64,000 bases of DNA from Richelia sinica FACHB-800. Lineage in GTDB: Bacteria; Cyanobacteriota; Cyanobacteriia; Cyanobacteriales; Nostocaceae. Where the stretch lies: contig NZ_JACJTT010000004.1 of assembly GCF_014698825.1 (NCBI RefSeq), positions 62,001 to 126,000 on the forward strand, given 5' to 3'. The position numbers and the translations under genes were made by a program. Positions 1 to 9,694 of the stretch are shown here, in pieces; positions within the stretch are counted from its first letter, which is position 1, and each line of letters starts with the position of its first letter. The notes under the pieces are model-generated. The model was given only the letters and a program-made list of their open reading frames with translations. It made no database searches and was not told where the DNA came from.

Positions 1-1
1 T

Positions 2-217
2 ACTGCGAATTCACAAGTATGTAAATTTATTCCGTATTCCCAGAGATTGAATCTCAGTCAGCAATCTTCTTCAGGCAAATTTTTTGGGCAACCTAGATTT
101 GAAAAATCTATAATTGGCCTAGTGGTAGGGAGCAGTCATCATCAATTTGGCGGCAATACTGCTCATTTCACTGTTGATCCTGTGTTTGTGGGAATGCGGT
201 TCATATTTTATGAATAA
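2..217 (+). CDS. C-terminal tail of an unknown protein (cut by window edge)
   Basis: A reading frame stays open from the left edge for 71 codons and ends in TAA at 215-217. It overlaps the next gene's ATG (210) in the string ATGAATAA, a typical translational-coupling arrangement, which supports both this tail and that start. The visible part is polar then hydrophobic near its end (GLVVGSSHHQFGG, then FVGMRFIFYE). I do not recognise the family; an outer-membrane or secreted protein would fit the aromatic ending, but that is a guess. Its start lies outside the window. Confidence 0.5.
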   Translation, partial: TANSQVCKFIPYSQRLNLSQQSSSGKFFGQPRFEKSIIGLVVGSSHHQFGGNTAHFTVDPVFVGMRFIFYE

Positions 218-665
218 ATTTTTGGCTGTAAGTTTAATCCGAATTATCCTCTTTCCAACTACCTTGCTGAGTTTAGGCATAGGTATGAGTACGGCATTAG
301 CTCAAAATAAATTGTATAGCCCCATTCCTCTCGCTAATAGCACAGAAATTTCTGATACTCTATCCGACAAGGATATCCCCACAGGTCAAGGGGGATTTGC
401 ACGGGATTATATTGTTAAGTTAAGCAAGGGTGATAATCTGGCTGTGGATTTATCATCGGACAATTTTGATAGTATGATTACCTTGCTGGCTCCTGATGGT
501 TCTACCTTGGCAGAAAATGATGATGGCCCTGATGGTACAAGTAATTCTTTGTTGTTTACCCGAATTACAGAAACGGGAACTTATATTATCCGTGTGCGCT
601 CATTTGGTGAAACTGGTGTAGGTAACTTTAAACTCAAGGTGACGAAGTTGCAACCGATGAAATGA
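210..665 (+). CDS. Secreted PPC-domain protein
   Basis: A 151-residue protein. The start is placed at the ATG at 210 because a lysine-containing, hydrophobic signal peptide follows (MNKFLAVSLIRIILFP, with an ALAQ cleavage-like site near residue 30). A TTG at 147 would put 21 unconvincing residues in front. Residues about 55-148 match the bacterial pre-peptidase C-terminal (PPC) fold: GFARDYIVKL, then FDSMITLLAPDGSTLAENDD, then TGTYIIRVRS. PPC domains usually sit at the end of secreted proteases; here the domain stands alone after the signal peptide, so a binding or envelope role is more likely than catalysis. It overlaps the preceding frame by 8 bases and probably shares its transcript. Confidence 0.75.
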   Translation: MNKFLAVSLIRIILFPTTLLSLGIGMSTALAQNKLYSPIPLANSTEISDTLSDKDIPTGQGGFARDYIVKLSKGDNLAVDLSSDNFDSMITLLAPDGSTLAENDDGPDGTSNSLLFTRITETGTYIIRVRSFGETGVGNFKLKVTKLQPMK

Positions 666-809
666 AGTCAGCGCAGGTAGAGAAAAAGAGCGTTGCTGAT
701 TGAGAATATGAATTTGTCTCACCCATAGATGCGAAGGTGCAAAGGTACGAGGAAAAACAAAGGTAATTTTTGCATTTCATACTCTGATTCAGCAACGGCA
801 GAAACAAAA

Positions 810-839
810 TGTAGAGAGGTTCCATGGAACTTCTCTACA
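810..839. repeat. Dispersed palindromic repeat, also terminator-like
   Basis: Arms tgtagagaggttcc and ggaacttctctaca flank a central AT and pair with one G-U position. Palindromes of the form GTAGAGA...TCTCTAC between genes are very common in Nostocales. It lies between the converging PPC gene and cobS. On the minus strand the arm is followed by a T-rich stretch (ATTTTGTTTC), so it could end the cobS transcript. Confidence 0.7.
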
Positions 840-870
840 AGGTTGATAGAACAGAGAGGTTTAACCAGCT

Positions 871-1683
871 TTAATGAAAAATGGTGAGAATACAGAGAAA
901 TAAGGCTTCACTCCACTCGACTACTGCACCATAGGTATCTCCTGTGTGTCCACCTAATTGATGATGAAACCAAGCAGGGATGATGCAAGCGATCGCACTA
1001 CCAATAATTACCATCCCTATTGCTAAACTGAAATTATCACCATTTATCCACCAAACTATCCCACTCCAACCAACCAGCAACAACCATCCTGGCAATAAAT
1101 CGCGGTAGGTACGAATTGCTTGTTTATGAATTGCGCCTTTACCTGTAGGTTTGAGATAGGGATAAAAAGCGATCGCTACCTGTTGTCCCCACCTTCCCCA
1201 ACCACAAGCAGCTATAATTGCTAAATCTCGATTTGTGCTGATATCTGTGAGAGCAGTGGTTTTTAATAATAAAATAGCGATCGCTGCCATAGCCCCAAAT
1301 GCCCCAGTAGCACTATCTACCATCACCTCTAACCGTCTTTTGGGATCAGTGACCGCTAACCCATCCGCTGTATCCATTGCCCCATCTAAATGTAAACCTC
1401 CCGTCAGCCACAGCCAAACTAAGACTACCGCAACACTGCGAGTTAATACTGGAACACCTAAATAATTCATCCCTATATCCAAAGCACACAGGATTCCCCC
1501 AATCATCAAGCCGATAATTGGTGTAAAGTATGCGACCTTTTGAAAATCTAAACCAGGGAAATAAGGTAAGGGAATAATAGTATAAAATATTATAGATGCT
1601 GCAAAATTTAGAAGTTGTTGCTTCCACCATGGGAAAGGCTGAACGGCAAATTCTGTGATTTTTTCTGTTTGATTATCTGACAA
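871..1683 (-). CDS. cobS: Adenosylcobinamide-GDP ribazoletransferase (cobalamin-5'-phosphate synthase)
   Basis: This membrane enzyme joins adenosylcobinamide-GDP to alpha-ribazole (or its phosphate), the last assembly step of cobalamin. The 270-residue protein is slightly longer than the usual ~250. It has several hydrophobic segments and the family signature [15 protein letters not shown] near residues 95-110, whose acidic residues bind the metal. The first ~25 residues are a polar extension. The gene stands alone; upstream there is no B12-box-like sequence of a cobalamin riboswitch, and no other cob gene is in the window. Confidence 0.93.
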   Translation of the reverse strand: MSDNQTEKITEFAVQPFPWWKQQLLNFAASIIFYTIIPLPYFPGLDFQKVAYFTPIIGLMIGGILCALDIGMNYLGVPVLTRSVAVVLVWLWLTGGLHLDGAMDTADGLAVTDPKRRLEVMVDSATGAFGAMAAIAILLLKTTALTDISTNRDLAIIAACGWGRWGQQVAIAFYPYLKPTGKGAIHKQAIRTYRDLLPGWLLLVGWSGIVWWINGDNFSLAIGMVIIGSAIACIIPAWFHHQLGGHTGDTYGAVVEWSEALFLCILTIFH

Positions 1684-2122
1684 TTTTCTAACCTTTTTGG
1701 TAGCAATAATACGTAAAATTTATGAGCTTCACTCCCACTCCTCACTGTGAACGGAGAAAGGGGATTAATTGGTTATTAACACCCTAAAAGCAGAAATTGA
1801 AGTTTTTCTCATCTTCACAGCTACTCATCTTCCCTGTTGTGATGTTGAAGAGGTCAAAAATTCATACCCATATGAAACAAGAATGAATACCTATGAAAAC
1901 ATACTTATTTAATTTTGAACTTTTAATCTTTAATTTGTATGAGGTTTGTATAATTCTGACCAAACATTGATATCTTGAATAATGAAGACTAGATGTATCA
2001 TTTTAACTCAAAGATAATGCAAATGTATTACTTAAATATACCAAATATCGCTAGATAGTCTCAATTTTCCTGCTTTTTCAGCTTGAATGAGCAATTTTGT
2101 TATTTAAGTATTTAAAAACCAA
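1684..2122. other. Intergenic region, divergent promoters
   Basis: This AT-rich stretch separates cobS (leftward) from the TpsB gene (rightward) and must hold both promoters. I see no convincing ORF, no tRNA and no riboswitch. No near-consensus -35/-10 pair stands out. Confidence 0.5.
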
Positions 2123-3919
2123 GTGTATTTAATCACAGTGAACAGTAAATCCAGAGACAATACAAATAATACTTCCCGTACCGGAATATTTAATGTTTTC
2201 TGTTTATTTTTTGACTTGCTTATCTTCTATAATTTATTGCCTGCTCATGCCCAAGTTGTCACCCAAAATGTGACCCCAGCGCAGACACTTCCAGAGGCAC
2301 TACCCCAGACTCCCATTTTACCTACTCCCCAGCCGTTACCAGAACCGCAACCTTTACCACCCCTGGAAGAATTATTACCAAAACCAGAAACTACCCCATC
2401 AGTTCCCCAACCTTCCTTAGAGCAAATACCCGGTAAAATCACAGTCAGACAATTTGAAGTCATTGGTAGCACTGTTTTTAGCCAGGAGGAATTAATCAAG
2501 GTACTGCAACCATTCACCAATCAACCCATTTCCTTTGCAGAGTTACTTCAGGCCCAGGAAGCCGTCACCCAACTGTATCTTAAATCAGGTTACATCACCT
2601 CTGGAGCATTTATTCCTCCCCAAGAATTGCAAAATGGTGTGGTGAAAATCCAGGTAATTGAAGGGGAAGTAGAGTCGATTTCTGTTACAGGTTTACAAAG
2701 ACTCAATCCAGGTTATGTTCGCAGTAGATTAGCTTTAGCGAGTAAAGCACCTTTAAATCAAAATCGGTTGCTGACAGCGTTACAGATGTTGCAGTTAGAC
2801 CCGCTGATTGGCAATTTATCTGCTGAACTGTCCGCAGGTACTCGGCCTGGGGTGAGTGTATTAGAGATAAAAGTGCGAGAAGCTGATGCTTTTTCCACTC
2901 AATTTAGTATAGATAACCAGCGATCGCCTAGTGTGGGTAGTATGCGTCGTCAGGTAAAAATTAATCATAACAACTTACTGGGATTTGGCGATCGCTTCCA
3001 TATTGGTTACGTCAACACCGATGGTAGTAACTCCATTGATGACCTCAGTTACACCGTTCCCATTAACCCCTACAACGGCACTATCGGTTTTAGTTACAGT
3101 CAAACCCACAGTAACGTTATTGAAAAACCTTTTACTGCACTAGATATTCAATCCCAATCTCGCAGCTATCAGCTGACCTACCGACAACCCATTTACCAAA
3201 CCCCTAATCAAGAGTTTGCAGTGGGATTAACTGCTTCTCGGCAAGAATCAGAAACATCTCTCCTCAATGAACCTTATCCCTTATCTGCTGGTGCCAATGC
3301 AAGGGGAGAAACGAGAATTTCAGCCTTGCGGTTTTTTCAAGAATACACTGAACGGAATAGTCAGCAGTTATTTGCTCTCCGTTCTCAATTTAGCATCGGC
3401 ATTGATGCCTTTGGAGCGACTATTAATAATGAATCTCCAGACGGTGAATTTTTTACATGGCGGGGACAAGCCCAATACTTGCGTCTGTTAACTCCAGATA
3501 CTACTCTATTATTAAGGTCTGATCTGCAAATTAGCGATCGCCCCCTAGTCCCCCTGGAACAATTCAGCGTCGGTGGACAACTCAGCGTCCGTGGCTATCG
3601 TCAAGATACCTTGTTAGCAGATAATGGTCTATTTGCTTCAGCAGAAATACGCACGTCCATTGTGAAAATTCCTCAATGGCAAACTACTGTACAACTAACA
3701 CCATTTTTTGATTTTGGTACTGTTTGGAATAGTTCTGGAGGAGAAGACAGCCCCTCAAAAAGTACCTTATCTTCCTTCGGTGTAGGTTTGCGCTTACTCG
3801 TTGGGGATAGATTCAATGCCAGAATAGACTGGGGTATTCCCTTGGTGGAAGTTAACAGAAGTGGCAATACTCTCCAAGAAAATGGGATTTATTTTTCTGT
3901 GGAATACACGCCTTTTTGA
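2123..3919 (+). CDS. TpsB/ShlB-FhaC family outer-membrane two-partner secretion transporter
   Basis: A 598-residue Omp85-superfamily protein. Order of parts: a hydrophobic signal segment (about residues 23-44, ending AHAQ), a Pro/Gln/Glu-rich linker (45-105), a POTRA_2 domain (about 108-182, ITVRQFEVIGSTVFSQEEL), then a ShlB-type beta-barrel to a C-terminal aromatic (FSVEYTPF). The barrel carries the RGY-type motif (SVRGYRQDTL) of the lid loop that is conserved in this family. The start is a GTG at 2123; a GTG at 2138 is also possible. These transporters export a large TpsA exoprotein, but no TpsA gene lies beside it, so the partner is elsewhere or the barrel serves several substrates, as is common in cyanobacteria. 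Confidence 0.9.
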   Translation: MYLITVNSKSRDNTNNTSRTGIFNVFCLFFDLLIFYNLLPAHAQVVTQNVTPAQTLPEALPQTPILPTPQPLPEPQPLPPLEELLPKPETTPSVPQPSLEQIPGKITVRQFEVIGSTVFSQEELIKVLQPFTNQPISFAELLQAQEAVTQLYLKSGYITSGAFIPPQELQNGVVKIQVIEGEVESISVTGLQRLNPGYVRSRLALASKAPLNQNRLLTALQMLQLDPLIGNLSAELSAGTRPGVSVLEIKVREADAFSTQFSIDNQRSPSVGSMRRQVKINHNNLLGFGDRFHIGYVNTDGSNSIDDLSYTVPINPYNGTIGFSYSQTHSNVIEKPFTALDIQSQSRSYQLTYRQPIYQTPNQEFAVGLTASRQESETSLLNEPYPLSAGANARGETRISALRFFQEYTERNSQQLFALRSQFSIGIDAFGATINNESPDGEFFTWRGQAQYLRLLTPDTTLLLRSDLQISDRPLVPLEQFSVGGQLSVRGYRQDTLLADNGLFASAEIRTSIVKIPQWQTTVQLTPFFDFGTVWNSSGGEDSPSKSTLSSFGVGLRLLVGDRFNARIDWGIPLVEVNRSGNTLQENGIYFSVEYTPF

Positions 3920-4143
3920 CAAAAAACTCAGTATTTATCCCATTACCCCAGCAAACAGGAAATAGGAACCAAAATTTTCTGTTTCCTAGAACCAACAGGA
4001 ATATTAAGATAAGACCCAAGGGATAGTTAGTATCTGCCAAAAAATTGCAAATTAGGCAATTTTAACTAGGCTTAACCAATCTAGAAGTAACGATATATTT
4101 AAGAATCTATCCCACTTATATCCATTTTTTTGTTGTTGAATCT

Positions 4144-4956
4144 ATGAAGTCTTATTTAGCTGCTGCTATTCAAATGACCAGCGTGCCGAATTTAGAGAAA
4201 AATTTGGCACAAGCGGAAGAATTAATTGATTTGGCCGTGCGTCAAGGTGCAGAGTTAGTGGGGTTACCAGAAAATTTCTCCTTTATGGGAGACGAGAAAG
4301 AAAAACTAGCTCAAGGAGATGTCATAGCCCAAAAAAGTGAGCAGTTCATCAAGATTATGGCACAACGCTTTCAAATTACCATTCTTGGTGGTAGCTTTCC
4401 TGTCCCCGTACCCGATACTGGCAAGGTTTATAACACTAGTATTTTAGTAGACCCCAACGGTCAAGAACTCATCCGTTACCAAAAAGTTCACCTGTTTGAC
4501 GTTAACGTTCCCGACGGTAATACTTATCAAGAATCAAGCACTGTGATGGCTGGTAAAGAATTACCATCTATCTATCCGTCCAGTGATTTGGGTAATATTG
4601 GCGTTTCCATTTGTTATGATGTGCGCTTCCCAGAACTTTACCGCCATCTTGCAGATAAAGGCTGTGATGTGGTGTTTATTCCTGCTGCTTTCACTGCATT
4701 TACAGGCAAAGACCATTGGCAAGTATTATTACAAGCTAGAGCCATAGAAAATACCTGTTACGTCATTGCACCAGCGCAAACTGGAACCAACTACGCGCGT
4801 CGTCAAACTCATGGACACGCCATGATTATCGACCCCTGGGGCACAATTTTAGCAGATGCTGGAGAAAAACCAGGAGTAGCGATCGCCGAAATTAAACCCA
4901 CCAGATTAGAACAAGTCCGTAGACAAATGCCATCCTTACAACATCGCGTATTTTAG
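4144..4956 (+). CDS. Carbon-nitrogen hydrolase (nitrilase superfamily, Nit1/Nit2-like)
   Basis: A 270-residue cytosolic amidohydrolase. The catalytic triad is visible: E43 (LPENF), K114 (RYQKVHLFDV) and C157 (VSICYDVRFPEL). The CYDVRFPELYR block and length are typical of the Nit branch, which includes omega-amidase (Nit2) and deaminated-glutathione amidase (Nit1). The TFTGKDHW-type loop after the nucleophile is closest to Nit1-type enzymes from memory, but substrate cannot be fixed by reading. A decayed copy of its own 3' end follows at about 5002-5140. Confidence 0.88.
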   Translation: MKSYLAAAIQMTSVPNLEKNLAQAEELIDLAVRQGAELVGLPENFSFMGDEKEKLAQGDVIAQKSEQFIKIMAQRFQITILGGSFPVPVPDTGKVYNTSILVDPNGQELIRYQKVHLFDVNVPDGNTYQESSTVMAGKELPSIYPSSDLGNIGVSICYDVRFPELYRHLADKGCDVVFIPAAFTAFTGKDHWQVLLQARAIENTCYVIAPAQTGTNYARRQTHGHAMIIDPWGTILADAGEKPGVAIAEIKPTRLEQVRRQMPSLQHRVF

Positions 4957-5001
4957 AGACTATGGAGAATACCCATGTATGTGGGGTTTCTCCTTTTACT
5001 G

Positions 5002-5140
5002 AATTACCGCATCACACCTGGAACTAACTATGACGACGGCAAACCCGCGAAAATATCATGATTATTGACCGGGGCATGATTTTAGCAGATGCAGGGGAAA
5101 ACCAGGAGTAGCGATCGCTGAAATTAAACTCACTATTTGC
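5002..5140 (+). pseudogene. Decayed partial duplicate of the nitrilase 3' end
   Basis: This stretch matches the nitrilase gene at about 4764-4903: 'actggaac.aactacg' reappears as 'cctggaactaactatg', then 'catgattatcgacc', 'ttttagcagatgc', 'aaaaccaggagtagcgatcg' and 'gaaattaaac' recur in the same order. Small deletions and frameshifts are scattered through it (for example the segment for the WGT residues is shortened). No open frame survives. It is best explained as a tandem partial duplication that has since decayed. Confidence 0.85.
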
Positions 5141-5148
5141 TAACAACA

Positions 5149-5184
5149 AAAAACCGGGAAACTAAAACGCTCCCGGCTTCTTTA
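5149..5184 (-). terminator. Rho-independent terminator of the aldolase gene
   Basis: A hairpin with stem CCGGGA/TCCCGG (5154-5159 with 5171-5176) sits 55-90 bases beyond the aldolase stop. Read on the minus strand it is followed by TTTTTTGTTGTT. The other flank is also T-containing (CTTCTTTAT), so it may work weakly in the other direction. Confidence 0.75.
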
Positions 5185-5238
5185 TATATGGGTATAGTAT
5201 AGCTACACCCTGTTTATTACTGAGAAAAATTTAAAAAA

Positions 5239-6312
5239 TTAAACTTTAGCAGCAGCTTTCATTACTAATTCGCCTTTAGCATATTTAGCAGCAAAATCTT
5301 CTAAAGAAACTTGCTTAATCTTGCTTGCGTTACCAGCAGTGCCAAATTGCTCATAGCGGTCAGCACAAACCTTCTGCATGTATTTAATAGAAGGCTTGAG
5401 GAAGTGACGAGGATCGAATTCCTTGGGAGCTTTTGCTAAAGCTTCACGAACGGCAGCGGTGATAGCCAAACGGTTGTCGGTGTCGATATTTACCTTACGT
5501 ACACCGCTCTTGATACCTTTTTGAATTTCTTCTACTGGTACACCGTAGGTTTCAGGAATTGCACCACCAAATTCGTTAATTAGGGCAATCAAATCTTCGG
5601 GTACGGAAGAAGAACCGTGCATTACCAAGTGGGTGTTGGGTAAGCGGCGGTGAATTTCTTCAATCCGGCTGATAGCCAAAATTTCGCCTGTAGGCTTACG
5701 GGTAAATTTGTAAGCACCGTGGCTGGTACCAATAGCAACAGCTAAAGCGTCTACTTGAGTTGCTTCTACGAATTCAACTGCTTGGTCGGGGTCGGTTAAC
5801 AGTTGGGAGTGGTCAAGTGTACCTTCAAAACCGTGACCGTCTTCAGCTTCACCTGCACCGGTTTCCAAGGAACCTAAACAACCTAGTTCACCTTCAACGC
5901 TGACACCTAAAGAGTGAGCTACGTTAACAACTTCCTTGGTAACTGCAACGTTATATTCAAAGCTAGCAGGGGTCTTAGCATCAGCTTCTAGAGAACCGTC
6001 CATCATCACGCTGGTGAAGTTGTTCTTGATTGCTGAATAGCAGGTAGAAGGAGCATTACCATGATCTTGGTGCATAACGATAGGAATCTGAGGGTAGGTT
6101 TCTACCGCAGCCAAAATCAAGTGGCGCAGGAAGTTTTCCCCTGCATAAGAACGAGCACCGCGAGAGGCTTGTAAGATTACGGGGCTATCTGTCTCAGCCG
6201 CCGCCTTCATGATGGCTTGAATCTGCTCTAGGTTGTTAACGTTAAAAGCGGGGATGCCGTAACCGTTTTCAGCAGCGTGATCCAAAAGCAGCCGCATGGG
6301 TACAAGCGCCAT
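5239..6312 (-). CDS. fba: Fructose-1,6-bisphosphate aldolase, class II (Calvin-cycle type)
   Basis: It condenses glyceraldehyde-3-phosphate and dihydroxyacetone phosphate (and the sedoheptulose equivalent) in the Calvin cycle and runs in reverse in glycolysis. The 357-residue protein has the zinc and active-site blocks of class II enzymes: MHQDHGN near residue 80, VEGELG near 140, GTSHGAYK near 198 and HGSSSVPE near 232. The glycine-rich loop and long C-terminal arm are those of the cyanobacterial/CbbA-type subgroup. A strong Shine-Dalgarno (AGGAGGACT) lies just upstream of the ATG. It is monocistronic, with its own terminator at 5149-5184 and about 250 bases of upstream promoter region. Confidence 0.96.
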   Translation of the reverse strand: MALVPMRLLLDHAAENGYGIPAFNVNNLEQIQAIMKAAAETDSPVILQASRGARSYAGENFLRHLILAAVETYPQIPIVMHQDHGNAPSTCYSAIKNNFTSVMMDGSLEADAKTPASFEYNVAVTKEVVNVAHSLGVSVEGELGCLGSLETGAGEAEDGHGFEGTLDHSQLLTDPDQAVEFVEATQVDALAVAIGTSHGAYKFTRKPTGEILAISRIEEIHRRLPNTHLVMHGSSSVPEDLIALINEFGGAIPETYGVPVEEIQKGIKSGVRKVNIDTDNRLAITAAVREALAKAPKEFDPRHFLKPSIKYMQKVCADRYEQFGTAGNASKIKQVSLEDFAAKYAKGELVMKAAAKV

Positions 6313-6565
6313 AGATAGTCCTCCTAATGTGTTTGTCAGCTAGTCAGTTTTAGACAGGCGTAATGTTTACGCTAAATCTTTAGAGTTTTTTCAACTTATA
6401 GGAAATTATATCTAGTATGGGGTGTTTATGTTGAAAAAGTTTACGGCCTCACTATATCGACAGTAATCTATGCTTTTGGCATACTGTTGTGATTTTAGCT
6501 ACTCTCAAACAGAGTGAATTTGGTAGTTAGTGATGCCTTTGATGATTGTGTCTGATGGTGCTGGT

Positions 6566-8668
6566 TTAGTAATTAATCACTAATGACCAACGGTTGAGTT
6601 TACCAATATCTTGGGGCGAATAATCGATGATTTTTAATTGCCAACGACCTCTTGTAGATACAGATAATAATTGTTTGAGGACGGGGTGCGATCGCATGGT
6701 GTATGTTGTTTGTAATTTTGTCCGTCGCCCTAAGGTGCGATTTTGTAATAAAACTTGTTGATTATTGGGGGCAATTAAATAAATTTCTAAATCACCTAAA
6801 AAATCATGGGTGATATTGACACTGACTTGAATATCTGCAACGCTGACTGTTTCATTAATGGCGATCGCACTTTTGACTCCCTGGAGATTATAGTCGGGAA
6901 TGGCTAGGGCATTGTCATTTTGGCCTTGTATTTGGTTGCTGATGCTGGCATTGGCGGTTTGTAAATTGCGTCCAGCTTGCACTGCCTTCGCGGCATTGAC
7001 CTTTCCATAACCAAACCAGATACTATGACCATTTTGATTGTAAGTGCCGCCACGCATCCCTAGTTGGGGGTCTGGGTCATAGTCAACGATTTTGTCTGCT
7101 GTTTCTTCCAGGATGCGTTTTACTTGTTTGGCAGTCAAATTAGGATTGGCAGATAAGACTAGGGCCGCAACTCCGGCGACAATGGGTGTAGCACTGGAAG
7201 TCCCACCAAAGTTATTGGTAAAGTTGCCAGGATGATAACCAGCTGCCCCGATTTGATCAGTAGTTAACATACCTAATCCGTAGAGACGGGAAGCGATCGC
7301 TGGTTGACTTTGCACAAACCCAACTTCTTGAAACCACATAGCTGGTGAAGCATTATTACTGGGAGCACACACAGAAATATTTTCGCCCCAGTTACTATAA
7401 GCGGCTTTTTTATTCAAACTGGTGGAAGCAGCTACAGCAATCACATCAGGATGGACAGCAAAGCCATTTAACCAGGTTGTATTACCATTAACTATGTTTT
7501 TGGGCCAATTTTGCTCATTGACAACGCCGTTAACGGGACGGTTAGCGTTACCTGCGGCAAAGACAATTACACAACCTTTTCCATTTCTACCTTGGGTGGC
7601 AGCGCGGGTAATGGCTGCATTCTGGCGTAAAGATAAAGGAAATTTGACAGAAGATGCACTCCAGCTACAGGAAATTACACTGGCACCCTTAGCTATCGCC
7701 CAATCAAATATCAATTCAATGGATTTATCATCTAAAAAGCCTGTGGTGCGAATGGGCATCAACGCGCAACCAGGGGCAACTCCTACGATACCCTGACCAT
7801 TTTCCTCCGCTACAGCTAATCCCGCACAAGCTGTACCGTGGCTACTTTCCTTTTCCTTGGGTAAAGGTAAAAAATCGTTTTCCTTTAAATCTCTGGGGGC
7901 TACTACTTTGCCATTACCTTGAAAATCTGGGTGATTGAGGTCAAAGGAATCATCAACCACTGCCACCACCACAGAACGGACACCACGAGTAATGTCCCAA
8001 GCACCTTCTACAGAAATATGGGAACTGACACCTAATTGATGACCACCGTTATTGTTGAGATACCACTGTTGGGTATAGAGGGAATCACTGGGTTTGTAGT
8101 GGGGTTCCTGTTGAATGAGGATATTCGGTTCTGCCGCTAAAACCTCTGGCAATCTTTGTAACTGATTGGTGATTTTGATGGGATTTTCTATTGCCTGTTT
8201 AGTTACCAAAAAGACAAAAGTATTTGTTAACCCCAAAACGGGTTGCTGTTGGGTTAAATTGTGCATAGAGGCGATGGCATTGATTTTATTGCCATCCACC
8301 CAAGTAGCAAATTGAATTGTAATTTCATCACCCAGATACACAAATGTGCTGGGATGATTCTGGAGTTGATAGGCATGACTGGCAAAAGCCACCCTCCCAT
8401 CGGCCCGGGCCTGTTCCATCGCCATTTCCAATTGAGCCGGAGCCGTGGTAAATATTTCTAATTGGGCTTGGGGAACAGTTTGTCGCCACACACCCCAAGT
8501 AATCTGAGATAGCTGGGCAGAAGACAGCTGACGACTGGGGCGGATAGTAAACCGATTTGCGGTCTTTTCTAACATCAACTCTTCACCACCACGTTGCAAA
8601 ACCAATCCTTGCTTACTGATGGAAACACCAGAGTTGGGAAAATCCGAGGAAGTGATGCGATCGCTCAT
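6566..8668 (-). CDS. prcA: Subtilisin-family serine protease with P domain (PrcA-like calcium-dependent protease)
   Basis: A 700-residue S8 protease. The N-terminal ~190 residues look like a prodomain. The catalytic domain shows D239 (VVAVVDDSFDLNHPDFQ), H277 (SSHGTACAG), the oxyanion Asn (AAGNANRP, ~374) and S491 (GGTSSATPIVAG). Residues about 570-700 form a proprotein-convertase P domain (ADIQVSVNITHDFLGDLEIY, ending GRWQLKIIDYSPQDIGKL). No signal peptide is evident. This architecture and length match the intracellular calcium-dependent protease PrcA described in Anabaena, linked to protein turnover in heterocyst development; the symbol rests on architecture, not an alignment. The start ATG is close to a HIP1 site (GCGATCGCTC). 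Confidence 0.85.
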   Translation of the reverse strand: MSDRITSSDFPNSGVSISKQGLVLQRGGEELMLEKTANRFTIRPSRQLSSAQLSQITWGVWRQTVPQAQLEIFTTAPAQLEMAMEQARADGRVAFASHAYQLQNHPSTFVYLGDEITIQFATWVDGNKINAIASMHNLTQQQPVLGLTNTFVFLVTKQAIENPIKITNQLQRLPEVLAAEPNILIQQEPHYKPSDSLYTQQWYLNNNGGHQLGVSSHISVEGAWDITRGVRSVVVAVVDDSFDLNHPDFQGNGKVVAPRDLKENDFLPLPKEKESSHGTACAGLAVAEENGQGIVGVAPGCALMPIRTTGFLDDKSIELIFDWAIAKGASVISCSWSASSVKFPLSLRQNAAITRAATQGRNGKGCVIVFAAGNANRPVNGVVNEQNWPKNIVNGNTTWLNGFAVHPDVIAVAASTSLNKKAAYSNWGENISVCAPSNNASPAMWFQEVGFVQSQPAIASRLYGLGMLTTDQIGAAGYHPGNFTNNFGGTSSATPIVAGVAALVLSANPNLTAKQVKRILEETADKIVDYDPDPQLGMRGGTYNQNGHSIWFGYGKVNAAKAVQAGRNLQTANASISNQIQGQNDNALAIPDYNLQGVKSAIAINETVSVADIQVSVNITHDFLGDLEIYLIAPNNQQVLLQNRTLGRRTKLQTTYTMRSHPVLKQLLSVSTRGRWQLKIIDYSPQDIGKLNRWSLVINY

Positions 8669-8845
8669 AGGGAATGATGAGAAGATTATGCAGGGGCAAT
8701 GGGAACTCTATTTAACAAACTTCCAGTCTAAATCAGAGAAACCAGATAAACTGATGATTTAAAACTTTGCTTTATCTGATGCACAAACAGAGTTAAGATA
8801 CCCGAAGTTTCCACACATTTTGAGATCATTGCATTAATTAATCCC

Positions 8846-9400
8846 ATGAACGTTGCTTCTCCCGTCATTCGCTACACTTGCTTGTCAATTATTACCTTGT
8901 TAGGACTCCTGTCTCCTGTCCATGCTCAAGGTCAGCCTGCTGATAACACTCTTCGCCCTTCTACTCCCAGCAACAGTATTTTAAGCATTGAAGGTGGTCA
9001 ACGTCTCCTCAAAGAGTCTGACGATGCTGTAGCTGGACAAAAATATGATGTAGCTGCGAAAAAACTGCAAGAAGCACGTCAGTTGTTTAATCAGCTATCT
9101 AATTTTTATCAAGACCTTAACTCTAGCTTTTCCGGCATTGATAACAGAGTTTCCGATTCTCAACGCAAAAAAGCTTTAGAAACTGCCCAACTTCGTGATG
9201 AAGCCACCTATCGACTAGCTTTAGTACACCGGGCACTCAATCAACCTGAATTTGCAGTTCCTTTGTTAGTGCAAATTATCAAAAGCCAAAACCCCACTAG
9301 GGAATTAGGGAAAAAAGCATATCAACAATTGTTGGAATTAGGTTTTGTTGATGCACCCTACCCCCGACAAACTAGCAGTTCTTCTACTTCATCCCAATAA
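8846..9400 (+). CDS. Small secreted protein, unknown function
   Basis: A 184-residue protein with a clear signal peptide (residues 1-28, ending PVHAQ). The mature part is mainly helical and rich in Gln, Lys and Ala, with TPR-like spacing (KYDVAAKKLQEARQLFNQLS; EATYRLALVHRALNQPEFAV). The end is a Ser/Thr-rich tail (TSSSSTSSQ). A periplasmic helical-repeat protein is likely. I do not recognise a named family. It diverges from the PrcA-like gene. Confidence 0.75.
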   Translation: MNVASPVIRYTCLSIITLLGLLSPVHAQGQPADNTLRPSTPSNSILSIEGGQRLLKESDDAVAGQKYDVAAKKLQEARQLFNQLSNFYQDLNSSFSGIDNRVSDSQRKKALETAQLRDEATYRLALVHRALNQPEFAVPLLVQIIKSQNPTRELGKKAYQQLLELGFVDAPYPRQTSSSSTSSQ

Positions 9401-9570
9401 TAATATCTAGTCTCATTCCCTTGTTACGAACAAATACCCCCCACCAATGGTACATATGCCTTACCGTTGGTGTTCCATTACACTTATACCTTATTCTCTT
9501 CCAGCCTAAAAGGAAGACAAGGAGAAATATCTTCTTTTTCCTCCCCCTCTCCCCATCTTCTCCTCTCTTT

Positions 9571-9606
9571 CTGTCACCTGTCACCTGTTAACTGTCACCT
9601 GCTATA
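9571..9606. repeat. Short tandem TGTCACC repeat, shared with 22331-22350
   Basis: CTGTCACCTGTCACCTGTTAA continues into a 20-base string gttaactgtcacctgctata at 9587-9606, found again exactly at 22331-22350. It lies in the 294-base gap before the BolA gene. This is an intergenic repeat of the kind common in Nostocales; no coding frame runs through it convincingly. Confidence 0.7.
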
Positions 9607-9694
9607 TTTATTGGCAATCTATGGTAACTCTAGCAAGAATCTGTACCTGCCACATCTTTGCTAATAATAGAGAAGTGAGTTTTTAGGAATTGCG

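Noticed and set aside
1737-1745. ACTCCTCAC, resembling the core of the Yfr1 small RNA
   Set aside because: Yfr1 needs ACTCCTCACAC flanked by two hairpins; the next bases are TG and no hairpins or terminator follow.
1684-2122. Possible cobalamin riboswitch upstream of cobS
   Set aside because: No B12-box-like sequence or long paired leader could be found on the minus strand.
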